This document shows, in pieces, positions 1-6,368 of a DNA stretch of 10,202 nucleotides. Made by a program: the position numbers and the translations under genes. Source of the stretch: Candidatus Margulisiibacteriota bacterium (GTDB lineage: Bacteria; Margulisbacteria; Termititenacia; Termititenacales; Termititenacaceae). Within the stretch, counting starts at the first letter, position 1. Each line of letters starts with the position of its first letter. Location: NCBI GenBank assembly GCA_031279615.1, contig JAITIE010000075.1:1-10202 (forward strand). Reading direction: 5' to 3'. The notes beneath the pieces are model-generated. The model saw only the letters and a list, made by a program, of their open reading frames with translations, was not told where the DNA came from and made no database searches.

Positions 1-225
1 CAAATCGAAAAAGGCACGCGCAATTTGTCCGTCAAAACTCTCTGGCAGATCGCCGCGGCTCTGAATATCAAGCCGGTATCGCTCCTGCCGGAAAACCGCC
101 AGATCAATACGCGCGACAATTATCTCAACAGAATTATTCCGGTCTTAAATAAACTGGAGACGCAGAAAAAAGAAGTCGTCCTGCACGTGGTCAAGGAATT
201 ATCTTTGCAGCTGGCGAGGATTTAG
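1..225 (+). CDS. XRE-family helix-turn-helix regulator, 3' part
   Basis: This is the last 74 residues of a reading frame that is already open at base 1, so the gene begins before the window. The visible start reads QIEKGTRNLSVKTLWQIAAA, the second half of an XRE/Cro-type helix-turn-helix: the Q-x-E-x-G-x-R turn after the recognition helix, then S-x-x-TL-x-x-IA-x-AL. A hydrophobic tail of about 40 residues follows the fold (LNRIIPVLNKLETQKKEVVL), and may serve dimerisation. A TTG at base 25 lies inside the domain and is not a credible start. Family knowledge says such proteins bind DNA as dimers and are usually repressors; the target cannot be told here. It is separated from hisI by 45 bp with a promoter, so it probably does not share that transcript. 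Confidence 0.85.
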   Translation, partial: QIEKGTRNLSVKTLWQIAAALNIKPVSLLPENRQINTRDNYLNRIIPVLNKLETQKKEVVLHVVKELSLQLARI

Positions 226-234
226 AGGATAAAT

Positions 235-263
235 TTCAAAAAACTCCTGATTTCAGATATACT
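235..263 (+). promoter_or_regulatory. putative sigma70-type promoter of the hisI-gatB operon, leaderless
   Basis: TATACT at 258-263 matches the -10 consensus at five of six positions. TTCAAA at 235-240 matches the -35 at four of six, with a 17-bp spacer. The -10 ends 7 bp before the hisI ATG, so transcription would start at or next to the A of the start codon. There is no Shine-Dalgarno sequence between 226 and 270, which agrees with a leaderless mRNA. This is a sequence-only prediction. Confidence 0.5.
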
Positions 264-270
264 ATATATT

Positions 271-585
271 ATGCTCTCTCTAAAATACGATGCCGCCGGT
301 TTGCTTCCTGCTATCGTGCAGGATTATCAGGACGGCGCGGTGCTGATGCAGGCTTATATGAATGAAGAGGCCGTGCAAAAAACTCTGGCCAGCGGCGAGA
401 CCTGGTTTTACTCGCGCTCGCGGCAGACGCTCTGGCACAAAGGCGCCACATCCGGCCATATTCAAAAAGTGAAAGAAATTTACGCGGACTGCGACCGGGA
501 CTGCCTGCTGCTCAAAGTAGAGCAGGTCGGCGGCATTGCCTGTCACACGGGACAGCGAAGCTGTTTTTACGAAAGGTTAAAATAA
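271..585 (+). CDS. hisI: phosphoribosyl-AMP cyclohydrolase
   Basis: HisI opens the purine ring of phosphoribosyl-AMP to give ProFAR (phosphoribosylformimino-AICAR-phosphate), an early cytosolic step of histidine biosynthesis. The 104-residue protein is the usual length for a stand-alone HisI. It carries the family core [18 protein letters not shown] at 46-63, then DCDRD at 73-77, and [10 protein letters not shown] at 91-100. From the known HisI structure, Asp73, Asp75 and Asp77 should bind magnesium, and Cys74, Cys91 and Cys98 the catalytic zinc; all are present. The ATG at 271 is chosen because the family N-terminus starts there; no Shine-Dalgarno precedes it and a -10 box sits 7 bp upstream. 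Its stop overlaps the hisE start by one base (TAATG). No other his gene except hisE is in the window. Confidence 0.97.
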   Translation: MLSLKYDAAGLLPAIVQDYQDGAVLMQAYMNEEAVQKTLASGETWFYSRSRQTLWHKGATSGHIQKVKEIYADCDRDCLLLKVEQVGGIACHTGQRSCFYERLK

Positions 586-893
586 TGGAAACTCTGGAAA
601 AAGTTTATCAAATCATTCAACAGCGGGCGGCGCAGCCGGAAGCCGGGTCCTACACTAACTATTTATTAGACCAAGGGCTGGACAAAATCCTGAAAAAAAT
701 CGGCGAGGAGGCCGGCGAAACCATCATCGCCGCCAAGAACGGTGAGAAAACCGCGCTGGCCGGAGAGATCGCTGATTTACAATATCATTTACTGGTAATG
801 ATGTATAATTTAGGCGTGACTCCAGCCGATATCGAGCAGGAATTAAACAGTCGTTTTGCCAAAGGGGGTTTTCATGGCCGAGCCGGAAAATAA
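585..893 (+). CDS. hisE: phosphoribosyl-ATP pyrophosphohydrolase
   Basis: HisE removes pyrophosphate from phosphoribosyl-ATP to give phosphoribosyl-AMP, the substrate of the HisI encoded just upstream. In many bacteria the two are fused as HisIE; here they are separate proteins with a one-base start/stop overlap, so translation is probably coupled. The 102-residue product belongs to the all-alpha MazG-like NTP pyrophosphohydrolase fold. The metal-binding helix reads KKIGEEAGETIIAAKNG at about 37-53 (E-E-x-x-E), followed by E-x-x-D-L-x-Y-H in EIADLQYHLLVMM at about 61-73. The C-terminus runs 20 bp into the next gene, and its last residues FAKGGFHGRAGK overlap that gene's Shine-Dalgarno and start. 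Confidence 0.95.
   Translation: METLEKVYQIIQQRAAQPEAGSYTNYLLDQGLDKILKKIGEEAGETIIAAKNGEKTALAGEIADLQYHLLVMMYNLGVTPADIEQELNSRFAKGGFHGRAGK
861..868 (+). promoter_or_regulatory. Shine-Dalgarno site that fixes the TPR gene start
   Basis: AAAGGGGG lies inside the 3' end of hisE, 5 bp before the ATG at 874. It supports ATG 874 over an in-frame TTG at 856, which would place the start upstream of this site and add six residues (MPKGVF) that are simply hisE sequence in another frame. Confidence 0.7.
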
Positions 894-1959
894 AATTGAC
901 TTAACCAAAATTTCCGCAATGGACTGGCTGAAAATCGCCGCGGTGCTGATCGCCGCCGCGGTCATTTTGTACCGCTGTTTTCTGCCGTTCCGCGCCGAGT
1001 ATGCCTTTCGCGAGGCCTACAATCTGGAGGCGCAGATGAACTCGCCGAATCTGTCCGCGGAACGCCGGTCAGCCGCCGCGCAGAAAGCCATCGAGAAATA
1101 CGAAAAAGTTAAAAAGCTGGCGCCGTGGGAAACTTACTATCATATACAATTGGCGCGGATTTACGAAACGCAGGCGCGGCAGGAAACCGAGCTGGAGAAA
1201 AAACTGGAAAAAATCAAACAGGCTGACGATATTTATGACCTTTGCTTAAAAATTTCGCCGACTAATCCCTGGTACGTCATGCGCAAGGCTGAGATTTACG
1301 GACTGTATGCGGAGATTGAGACGGACGAGGCCAAAAAAGCGGAATTATTGCGTTTGCGTGAAGCCAAAATTATGGAGTCCGCCGAACTGGATCAAAACAA
1401 CGGCATATTTCAATCCGCCGCGGCCAATCTCCATTTCCAAAAAGGCGAGCTGGAGCAGGCCGCGGCAAAATACCAGCATGTGCTGGAAATAGACGACCGC
1501 ACCGGCGAAGCGTATATCATGCTGGCGGAGATCGCCCGCCGTCAGGGTCAGCCGGAAAAAATAGAAGAACTGTATAAAACATTGATTGAAAAAAATCCGG
1601 CCTTCCCCAACACGCGTTTATATCTCGGACAGATTTATGAACAGCGCGGCCAATTAGCGGACGCCATTGAGCTGTACAAAGAAGAAGCCCTGCTCGATAA
1701 AAACAACGAAACAGCTTATCGGATTTTGGGCAGCGCCTGCTACCGCGCTAGAGAGTGGCGCAATATGGAAGTCGCCTACAACCGTCTGACTATTATCAGA
1801 CCGGACAATGTGGATTATTATATGTACAAAGCGCACGCGCAAATCCAGCAAAATAAACTCAAAGAAGCGCTGGATGCTTACGAAGCCGCGCAAGCCTTGC
1901 GTCCCGACGACGCCAATATCCGCAACAACATCAACGCTTTGAAAGCACGGGGGATTTAA
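874..1959 (+). CDS. membrane-anchored tetratricopeptide-repeat protein
   Basis: This 361-residue protein has a short charged cytosolic N-terminus, one hydrophobic segment at about 19-38 (WLKIAAVLIAAAVILY), and then an all-helical region to the end. TPR-like helix pairs can be followed at about 70-100, 115-145, 180-207, 212-241, 247-276, 280-310 and 316-345. Typical signatures include AAAKYQHVLEIDD, LYLGQIYEQRGQLADAIELY and ALDAYEAAQALRPDD. The repeat domain is probably outside the cytoplasmic membrane, because a single N-terminal anchor follows a negatively charged tail, but orientation is not certain. The order W-x-x-YY-x-x-LAR-x-YE followed by NPWYV reminds me of the soluble TPR tail of O-antigen ligase-like proteins; I make no functional call from that. 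It overlaps hisE by 20 bp and abuts the GerMN gene (TAAATG), so these two may work together at the envelope. Confidence 0.85.
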   Translation: MAEPENKIDLTKISAMDWLKIAAVLIAAAVILYRCFLPFRAEYAFREAYNLEAQMNSPNLSAERRSAAAQKAIEKYEKVKKLAPWETYYHIQLARIYETQARQETELEKKLEKIKQADDIYDLCLKISPTNPWYVMRKAEIYGLYAEIETDEAKKAELLRLREAKIMESAELDQNNGIFQSAAANLHFQKGELEQAAAKYQHVLEIDDRTGEAYIMLAEIARRQGQPEKIEELYKTLIEKNPAFPNTRLYLGQIYEQRGQLADAIELYKEEALLDKNNETAYRILGSACYRAREWRNMEVAYNRLTIIRPDNVDYYMYKAHAQIQQNKLKEALDAYEAAQALRPDDANIRNNINALKARGI

Positions 1960-2469
1960 ATGCGCCGGCTGCTGTTGATTTTGCTTGTCAGCGGCGCGGT
2001 TATCTTCATCTACCTTGGTTTGTTTTTCTTGAACACGCGCGGCGGCGGGGAAAAAATCACGGTTTATTTCTACCGTTACGAACAATTATACGCGGCGGAA
2101 CGCGCTTTGCCGGAAAACATTTTGTCGATATCCGCCGCGCTGCAGGAATTATTTGCCGGGCCAAACACCGAGGAAAAAAGCAACCGCGTGCAGACGATGA
2201 TTCCCGCCGACCTGAAATGGCGCGATTTTTCTATCGAAAAAGATATTTTGGTTTTAAATCTCAACGAGCCGTTGCTGCGGATTTCCGGCGGGTACAATGT
2301 CATCGACAGCATCCTCAAGCAAATAGTCTTTACAGCCACGGAAATAAAAGGTATAAGAGCGGTGCGTTTTCAGATCAGCGGTCAGCCGGAGCAGACACTC
2401 ATTATCGGCGGCGAGGGCTACACCATCGACCGGCCGCTGGACAGAAATTATTTTGCGGGAGAACATTGA
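1960..2469 (+). CDS. GerMN-domain protein with N-terminal membrane anchor
   Basis: The 169-residue product starts with a positively charged tail and a hydrophobic helix (about 4-24, LLLILLVSGAVIFIYLGLFF) that should act as an uncleaved anchor or signal peptide. The rest matches the GerMN fold found in the spore germination protein GerM and in many non-sporulating bacteria. It has an opening strand ITVYFYRY (33-40), the helix ISAALQELFAGPNTEEKSN (57-75), the strand DILVLNLNEPLL (95-106), a helix with ILKQIVFTATE (118-128), then IRAVRFQISGQ and a closing LIIGGEG (148-153). GerMN domains are thought to bind other envelope proteins or cell wall; no enzyme activity is known. GGGGGA at 1949-1954 is the Shine-Dalgarno site, 5 bp before the ATG. 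The stop overlaps the gatC start by one base (TGATG). The presence of this domain alone is not evidence for sporulation. Confidence 0.85.
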   Translation: MRRLLLILLVSGAVIFIYLGLFFLNTRGGGEKITVYFYRYEQLYAAERALPENILSISAALQELFAGPNTEEKSNRVQTMIPADLKWRDFSIEKDILVLNLNEPLLRISGGYNVIDSILKQIVFTATEIKGIRAVRFQISGQPEQTLIIGGEGYTIDRPLDRNYFAGEH

Positions 2470-2753
2470 TGACTATCAGTATCAATGACGCCGGGCATGT
2501 CGCCAACCTGGCGCGGCTGGATTTGAGCGCACAGGAATTAGCGACCTACACCGAACAGTTAAATCAAATCCTCGCTTACGCCCAAGAGCTGAATAAACTC
2601 AATACTGACCAGGTCGAGCCGACCTATCACTCTATCGAAACCGGCACGATTTTGCGCGAGGACAAAGTCATCGATTTTCCGAACCAAGCCGGTCTGCTCC
2701 AAAACGGCCCTGACGTCAGCGGGACAAGCTTCGTCGTGCCGAGGATACTCTAA
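2469..2753 (+). CDS. gatC: Asp/Glu-tRNA amidotransferase subunit C
   Basis: GatC is the small belt subunit that wraps around GatA and joins it to GatB in the GatCAB complex, which converts Glu-tRNA(Gln) and/or Asp-tRNA(Asn) to the correct amidated forms. The 94-residue protein is of normal length. It has the family opening HVANLARLDLSAQEL (10-24), the helix with QLNQILAYAQELNKL, then VEPTYH and the typical LREDKV. The tail SGTSFVVPRIL matches the usual F-x-VP-x-I/V-L ending. The ATG at 2469 is chosen because the family begins here and GGGAGAA at 2457-2463 gives a 5-bp Shine-Dalgarno spacing. The same frame is open further upstream within the GerMN gene, but that stretch resembles nothing and overlaps a real gene. 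gatA begins 2 bp after the stop. Confidence 0.97.
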   Translation: MTISINDAGHVANLARLDLSAQELATYTEQLNQILAYAQELNKLNTDQVEPTYHSIETGTILREDKVIDFPNQAGLLQNGPDVSGTSFVVPRIL

Positions 2754-2755
2754 CA

Positions 2756-4261
2756 ATGCAGCATTTGACTTTGAAAGAACTGCAAAAAAAACTGCGCGGC
2801 GGCGAAACGACCGCGGTCGAGGCCGCGCAAAAAGTTTTCACGCAAATCCAAAAACACGAGCCGGTCGTCAAAGCTTATCTGCAAACTTTTGAAAAAGACG
2901 CTCTGGAACAGGCGCAAAAAGCCGATGAATTGCTGCGCTCGACGAACGGCGCCGCCGCGGACAAACAGCCGCTGCTTGGCATTCCACTGGCGATCAAAGA
3001 CAATATGAATCTGCTGAATACCGAAACGACCTGCGCGTCGAAAATTTTAAAAGGTTACATCTCGCCGTACACCGCCACGGCAGTGCAAAAACTGCAGGCC
3101 GCCGGCGCGGTCATCGTCGGCAAGACCAATCTTGACGAGTTTGCCATGGGTTCATCCACCGAAAATTCGGCTTTTCAGCAGACGACCAATCCCTGGGACA
3201 GAGCGCGCGTGCCGGGCGGCTCCTCGGGTGGCGCGGCGGCGGCTGTCGCGGCAGACGAGTGTTTCGGCTGTCTAGGTTCGGACACCGGCGGCTCGATCCG
3301 TCAGCCAGCGTCATTTTGCGGCGTGGTCGGCTTGAAACCAACCTACGGCTTGGTCTCGCGCTACGGCTTGGTCGCTTTCGCTTCGTCATTAGACCAAATC
3401 GGCCCGCTGGCCAAGACCGTTGCAGACGCGGCGTTAATCCTGAACGTCATCGCCGGTTATGATGAGCAGGACTCCACGTCGGTCAAACAGCCGGTCAAAG
3501 ACTACACGGAATTTTTAGACCGCGACATCAAGGGCCAAAAAATCGCCGTTATCAAAGAACTGCTGGGTGACGGCATTGACGACGCCGTGCGGCAGACTAT
3601 CCAAACAGCCCTGGACGGCTTGAGAAAACAGGGCGCTATTATTGAGGAAATCGCCATGCCATCTTTCAAATACGCGCTGGCCGCTTATTATCTGGTCGCC
3701 ACTTCCGAAGCCTCGGCCAATCTCGCGCGTTTCGACGGTGTGCGTTTTGGCCACCGCAGCAAAAACGCCCGGGACATGCTGGAGCTATTCAAAAAATCCC
3801 GCGCGGAAGGTTTCGGCGCGGAAGTCAAACGCCGCATCATGCTCGGCACTTACGCGCTGTCCGCCGGTTACTATGACGCCTACTATCTCAAGGCGCAGAA
3901 AGTCCGCACGGTTATCAAGCAGGATTACAACAAAGCTTTTGCCCGTTACGACGCCGTGCTTTCGCCGACTTCGCCAAGCGTCGCTTTCAAATTCGGTGAA
4001 AAAGTAAACGACCCTCTGAGCATGTACCTCTCCGACATTGCGACCATTCCGGTTAATCTGGCCGGCTTGCCGGGCATTAGCGTGCCCTGCGGCACGGCAG
4101 GTGACGCGGTCAGCGGCACGGTAGGTGACGCGGTCAGTGGCGCAACTGGCGGTCTGCCTGTCGGTTTGCAACTGGTCGCCGGAGAATTTGCCGAACAAAA
4201 ACTGCTGCAAATCGCCGCGGCGGTGGAGCGTGGCAGCCGGTTTGAAAGGATACGCTTATGA
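2756..4261 (+). CDS. gatA: Asp/Glu-tRNA amidotransferase subunit A
   Basis: GatA is the glutaminase of GatCAB: it frees ammonia from glutamine, which passes through a tunnel to GatB. The 501-residue protein is an amidase-signature enzyme. The catalytic triad is all present: Lys81 (PLAIKDN), cis-Ser156 (PGGSSGG) and nucleophile Ser180 (GSDTGGSIRQPA), numbered two higher than the S. aureus enzyme. KPTYGLVSRYGLVAFASSLD and the C-terminal GLPGISVPC are also typical. An unusual 16-residue insertion, two copies of an octapeptide (GTAGDAVS, GTVGDAVS), sits at 446-461 between SVPC and GLPVGLQ. Without it the segment would read PCGATGGLPVGLQ, the normal spacing, so the rest of the enzyme should be functional. 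GAGGA at 2741-2745 can serve as ribosome binding site. The stop overlaps gatB as ATGA. Confidence 0.98.
   Translation: MQHLTLKELQKKLRGGETTAVEAAQKVFTQIQKHEPVVKAYLQTFEKDALEQAQKADELLRSTNGAAADKQPLLGIPLAIKDNMNLLNTETTCASKILKGYISPYTATAVQKLQAAGAVIVGKTNLDEFAMGSSTENSAFQQTTNPWDRARVPGGSSGGAAAAVAADECFGCLGSDTGGSIRQPASFCGVVGLKPTYGLVSRYGLVAFASSLDQIGPLAKTVADAALILNVIAGYDEQDSTSVKQPVKDYTEFLDRDIKGQKIAVIKELLGDGIDDAVRQTIQTALDGLRKQGAIIEEIAMPSFKYALAAYYLVATSEASANLARFDGVRFGHRSKNARDMLELFKKSRAEGFGAEVKRRIMLGTYALSAGYYDAYYLKAQKVRTVIKQDYNKAFARYDAVLSPTSPSVAFKFGEKVNDPLSMYLSDIATIPVNLAGLPGISVPCGTAGDAVSGTVGDAVSGATGGLPVGLQLVAGEFAEQKLLQIAAAVERGSRFERIRL
4091..4138 (+). repeat. two 24-bp tandem repeats forming an in-frame insertion in gatA
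   Basis: Copies lie at 4091-4114 and 4115-4138 and differ only by two C-to-T changes, at the 8th and 24th bases of the unit. Each encodes eight residues and each contains a small hairpin sequence, TGACGCGGTCA (4102-4112 and 4126-4136). Removing both copies joins PC to GATGGLPVGLQ and restores the family spacing exactly. The near identity points to a recent duplication. Confidence 0.9.
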
Positions 4262-5712
4262 CAGAATACGAAGCGGTCATCGGTCTGGAAATTCACACGC
4301 ATCTTAAAACCAGGAGCAAAATGTTCTGCGCCTGCTCCACGGAATTTGGCAAACAGCCCAACAGCAGCGCCTGTCCGGTCTGCACCGGCCAGCCCGGCGC
4401 TCTGCCGGTCTTAAATCAAGAGGCGGTCAACCTGGCCATTCGCTGCGGCCTGGCTTTGAACTGTACTATCAACAAAAAAAGCGTTTTTGCCCGCAAAAAT
4501 TATTTTTATCCTGACCTGCCCAAAGGCTATCAGATTTCCCAATTTGACCTGCCGGTCACTTCTAACGGTTTTGTGAATATCCAGCTGCCGGACGGCGCGG
4601 AAAAACGCATCGGCATTACCCGCGCGCATCTGGAAGAAGACGCCGGCAAGCTCGTCCACCAAGGCGCGGAAGGCATCGAGGGCGCGACCGCTTCACATGT
4701 TGACCTTAATCGCTCGAGCGTGCCGCTGCTGGAAATCGTTTCGGAGCCGGACATCCGCTCCGCTGAAGAAGCGCGCGCGTATCTGGACAAAATAAAATCC
4801 ATCTTGCAATTTGCCGGCGTGTCTGACGCCAACATGGAAGAGGGTAAATTGCGCTGTGACGCCAATGTTTCCATCCGCCCCGCCGGGCAAAAAGAATTTG
4901 GCGTAAAGGTGGAAATCAAAAATATGAATTCTTTCCGCGCGGTAGAGCGGGCAATCAAGATCGAGATCGAGCGGCAAAAACAGGTTTTGACCACCGGCCA
5001 AACGGTCGCTCAGGAAACGCGCAGTTATGACGAGGCCGCCGGCAGGACCGTGTCGATGCGCAGCAAAGAAGAAAGCCACGATTACCGGTATTTTCCCGAG
5101 CCGGATCTTTTGCCGCTGCTCATTGACGACGCCTGGATTGACCGCGTCAAAAAAGAACTGCCGGAGCTGGCCGAACAAAGAATACGCCGTTATCAGGACG
5201 AGCACGGCATTTCCGCTTACGACGCGCGCGTTCTGACTCTCGACAAAGCCGTGTCGGATTTTTTTGACGCGGCGGCCAAATTATACGCTGGCGACAAAAA
5301 GTCCATCGTCAACTGGCTGACCACCGACGTGCTGGGTTATCTCAAGACTGAAAATCTGGAGCTGTCGCAGACCAAGCTCACGCCGGAAAATCTGGTCGAG
5401 ATGCTCGGTCTCATTGACAACCAGACTATTTCCGGCAAAATCGGCAAAGAACTGATCGTCCAAATACTGAAAACCGGCGCGTCCGCCCGGCAGCTCGTGG
5501 AAACCAGCGGCCGGCGGCAGATCACCGACGAAAGCACGTTGCAAAAAATCGTGCAGGAAGTGCTGGCCGCCAATCCCCAGCAGCTCGCCCAGTACCGTTC
5601 CGGCAAAACCGCGCTCAAAGGCTACTTTGTCGGCGAGACAATGAAAAAAACCAAAGGCCAGGCCGCGCCGCAGCTGGTCAATCAAATACTGGACAGACTG
5701 CTGAAAATTTAA
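4258..5712 (+). CDS. gatB: Asp/Glu-tRNA amidotransferase subunit B
   Basis: GatB holds the mischarged tRNA and performs the kinase and transamidation steps, using ammonia from GatA. At 484 residues it is full length. The cradle domain opens with EAVIGLEIH (Glu11 and His13 are the expected metal-site residues), followed by four cysteines C24, C26, C39 and C42 (CxC and CxxC) that form the structural zinc site found in many but not all GatB proteins. Further family blocks are RKNYFYPDLPKGYQISQFD (79-97), HLEEDAGK (124-131), LLEIVSEPDIRS, GKLRCDANVSIRP and HDYRYFPEPDLLPL. The last roughly 150 residues are the helical and YqeY-type tRNA-binding tail, with GYFVGETMKKTKGQAAPQLV near the end. AAAGGA at 4245-4250 is the Shine-Dalgarno site. 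The TAA stop shares bases with the stop of the convergent toxin gene. Confidence 0.98.
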   Translation: MTEYEAVIGLEIHTHLKTRSKMFCACSTEFGKQPNSSACPVCTGQPGALPVLNQEAVNLAIRCGLALNCTINKKSVFARKNYFYPDLPKGYQISQFDLPVTSNGFVNIQLPDGAEKRIGITRAHLEEDAGKLVHQGAEGIEGATASHVDLNRSSVPLLEIVSEPDIRSAEEARAYLDKIKSILQFAGVSDANMEEGKLRCDANVSIRPAGQKEFGVKVEIKNMNSFRAVERAIKIEIERQKQVLTTGQTVAQETRSYDEAAGRTVSMRSKEESHDYRYFPEPDLLPLLIDDAWIDRVKKELPELAEQRIRRYQDEHGISAYDARVLTLDKAVSDFFDAAAKLYAGDKKSIVNWLTTDVLGYLKTENLELSQTKLTPENLVEMLGLIDNQTISGKIGKELIVQILKTGASARQLVETSGRRQITDESTLQKIVQEVLAANPQQLAQYRSGKTALKGYFVGETMKKTKGQAAPQLVNQILDRLLKI

Positions 5713-6029
5713 GTCGAGATTTCCTTAAACAAAATCTTTACAAAATCACGCCTGCCGTACAGCACTCTGTCGACGTAGACGATTTTATTTTCACAGCGGT
5801 AAAAGATTAGATAGTTTTCGCAAGGTAAAAAACGGTAATCTGTCTTAGGAATAATTATAGAATTTAAGGCGGCGCCGATTTTTGGATAGCGTGCCAATTT
5901 AGCAATGCGGGACAGAATTTTAGCGAGCGCCCTTTGCGCCGCGTCGGGACTTGCTAATTCCGCGGCAATATACCGGTGGATTTCTCGTAAATCCTGTCTG
6001 ACCAGCGGAGCAATTTGCAGTTTGGTCAT
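5709..6029 (-). CDS. RelE/ParE-family toxin of a type II toxin-antitoxin module
   Basis: The 106-residue basic protein has the compact RelE/ParE fold. It starts with an N-terminal helical pair (LVRQDLREIHRYIAAELAS, then a helix through RALAKILSRIAKLARYP), followed by a beta sheet with YRFLPCENYLIFYRCENKI (65-83) and the closing VDRVLYGRRDF (86-96). The ENYLIFYR and RVLYGRRD blocks are hallmarks of the family, and Arg66, Tyr73, Tyr77, Arg88 and Arg93/94 are candidates for functional residues. Family members either cleave mRNA in the ribosome (RelE type) or block gyrase (ParE type); the sequence does not let me decide firmly. The start codon overlaps the antitoxin stop as ATGA, giving the usual antitoxin-first order and translational coupling. 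The stop codon overlaps the gatB stop within TTAA at 5709-5712. The frame is intact. Confidence 0.92.
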   Translation of the reverse strand: MTKLQIAPLVRQDLREIHRYIAAELASPDAAQRALAKILSRIAKLARYPKIGAALNSIIIPKTDYRFLPCENYLIFYRCENKIVYVDRVLYGRRDFVKILFKEIST

Positions 6030-6274
6030 TCCGTCAGGCCGAGGCTTGTTTTTACTTCAGCCAGAGACAGCCAGCCTTTGCCGCCGGACTGCCGACCCCG
6101 CGCCAGTTCGGACAAAAGTTGATTAGTCGCCTGCATTTTTTCGTAATCTTGCAAAGCCAGCAGCGCGTAAAGGCCGCGGCCGTTTTTAGTCAAAAACACC
6201 GGCGCGTCAACCGCGACGTCGCGCAGTACTTCGGTGTAATTGCGCAAATCTGAAACCGGTTTAATAGCGGGCAT
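6026..6274 (-). CDS. Phd/YefM-family antitoxin
   Basis: The 82-residue protein opens with MPAIKPVSDLRNYTEVLRDV, the classical start of YefM/Phd antitoxins, followed by PVFLTKNGRGLYALLALQDYEKM at about 25-47, the strand-turn-helix that completes the DNA-binding dimer. The C-terminal part (LSELARGRQSGGKGWLSLAEVK) would be the flexible tail that wraps and neutralises the toxin encoded just downstream. Such antitoxins repress their own operon, alone or with toxin bound. Upstream are AAGGAG at 6282-6287 with 7-bp spacing, an extended -10 box, and a palindrome overlapping that -10. Unlike hisI and the radical SAM gene, this gene has a normal leader with a Shine-Dalgarno site. Confidence 0.93.
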   Translation of the reverse strand: MPAIKPVSDLRNYTEVLRDVAVDAPVFLTKNGRGLYALLALQDYEKMQATNQLLSELARGRQSGGKGWLSLAEVKTSLGLTE

Positions 6275-6281
6275 ATTATGG

Positions 6282-6287
6282 CTCCTT
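6282..6287 (-). promoter_or_regulatory. Shine-Dalgarno site of the antitoxin gene
   Basis: On the minus strand this reads AAGGAG, 7 bp before the ATG at 6274. It confirms the antitoxin start. Confidence 0.8.
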
Positions 6288-6298
6288 TTTAGCTGTAA

Positions 6299-6315
6299 AA
6301 ATTATAGCATAATTT
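6299..6315. promoter_or_regulatory. palindrome, candidate antitoxin operator
   Basis: AAATTATAGCATAATTT is a perfect inverted repeat with 7-bp arms and a 3-bp centre. It covers the antitoxin -10 box (6301-6306), so a bound antitoxin dimer would block the promoter. The half-site core TATAGCA recurs at 6325-6331, 22 bp (about two helical turns) from 6303-6309, and might be a second site. The operator role is inferred from position and from the known autoregulation of Phd/YefM modules. The core does not match the TGTACA-type operators I know from YefM and Phd. Confidence 0.45.
6301..6309 (-). promoter_or_regulatory. extended -10 promoter of the toxin-antitoxin operon
   Basis: The minus strand reads TGCTATAAT, a consensus TATAAT preceded by the TGn extension. 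No good -35 is found 16-18 bp upstream, as often with extended -10 promoters. Transcription should start near 6294, leaving a leader of about 20 bases with the Shine-Dalgarno site. Confidence 0.6.
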
Positions 6316-6355
6316 AACAGCAAATATAGCAGCATCTATTCCACTTAAATTGCGC

Positions 6356-6361
6356 TACAAT
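6356..6361 (+). promoter_or_regulatory. -10 box for the radical SAM gene, leaderless start
   Basis: TACAAT matches the -10 consensus at five of six positions and ends 7 bp before the ATG at 6369, the same spacing as at hisI. No Shine-Dalgarno sequence lies between it and the ATG, and no clear -35 is visible. A leaderless transcript is the simplest reading. Confidence 0.45.
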
Positions 6362-6368
6362 AACGCCT

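Noticed and set aside
856..873. TTG at 856 as start of the TPR gene
   Set aside because: It lies upstream of the Shine-Dalgarno site AAAGGGGG at 861-868, while ATG 874 has correct spacing and begins a normal charged N-terminus.
2217..2468. N-terminal extension of the gatC frame into the GerMN gene
   Set aside because: The extra residues match no family, the region codes for a clear GerMN domain in another frame, and ATG 2469 has a good ribosome binding site and the normal GatC length.
3785..4302. Minus-strand frames over the gatA 3' end, which include the tandem repeat
   Set aside because: No family motifs or ribosome binding site; they are shadows of gatA and gatB.
4288..4305. GatB HTHL in place of the common HVQL as an altered active site
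   Set aside because: Glu11 and His13 are kept, and the residue two after the histidine varies among GatB proteins as I recall them (S. aureus has Glu).
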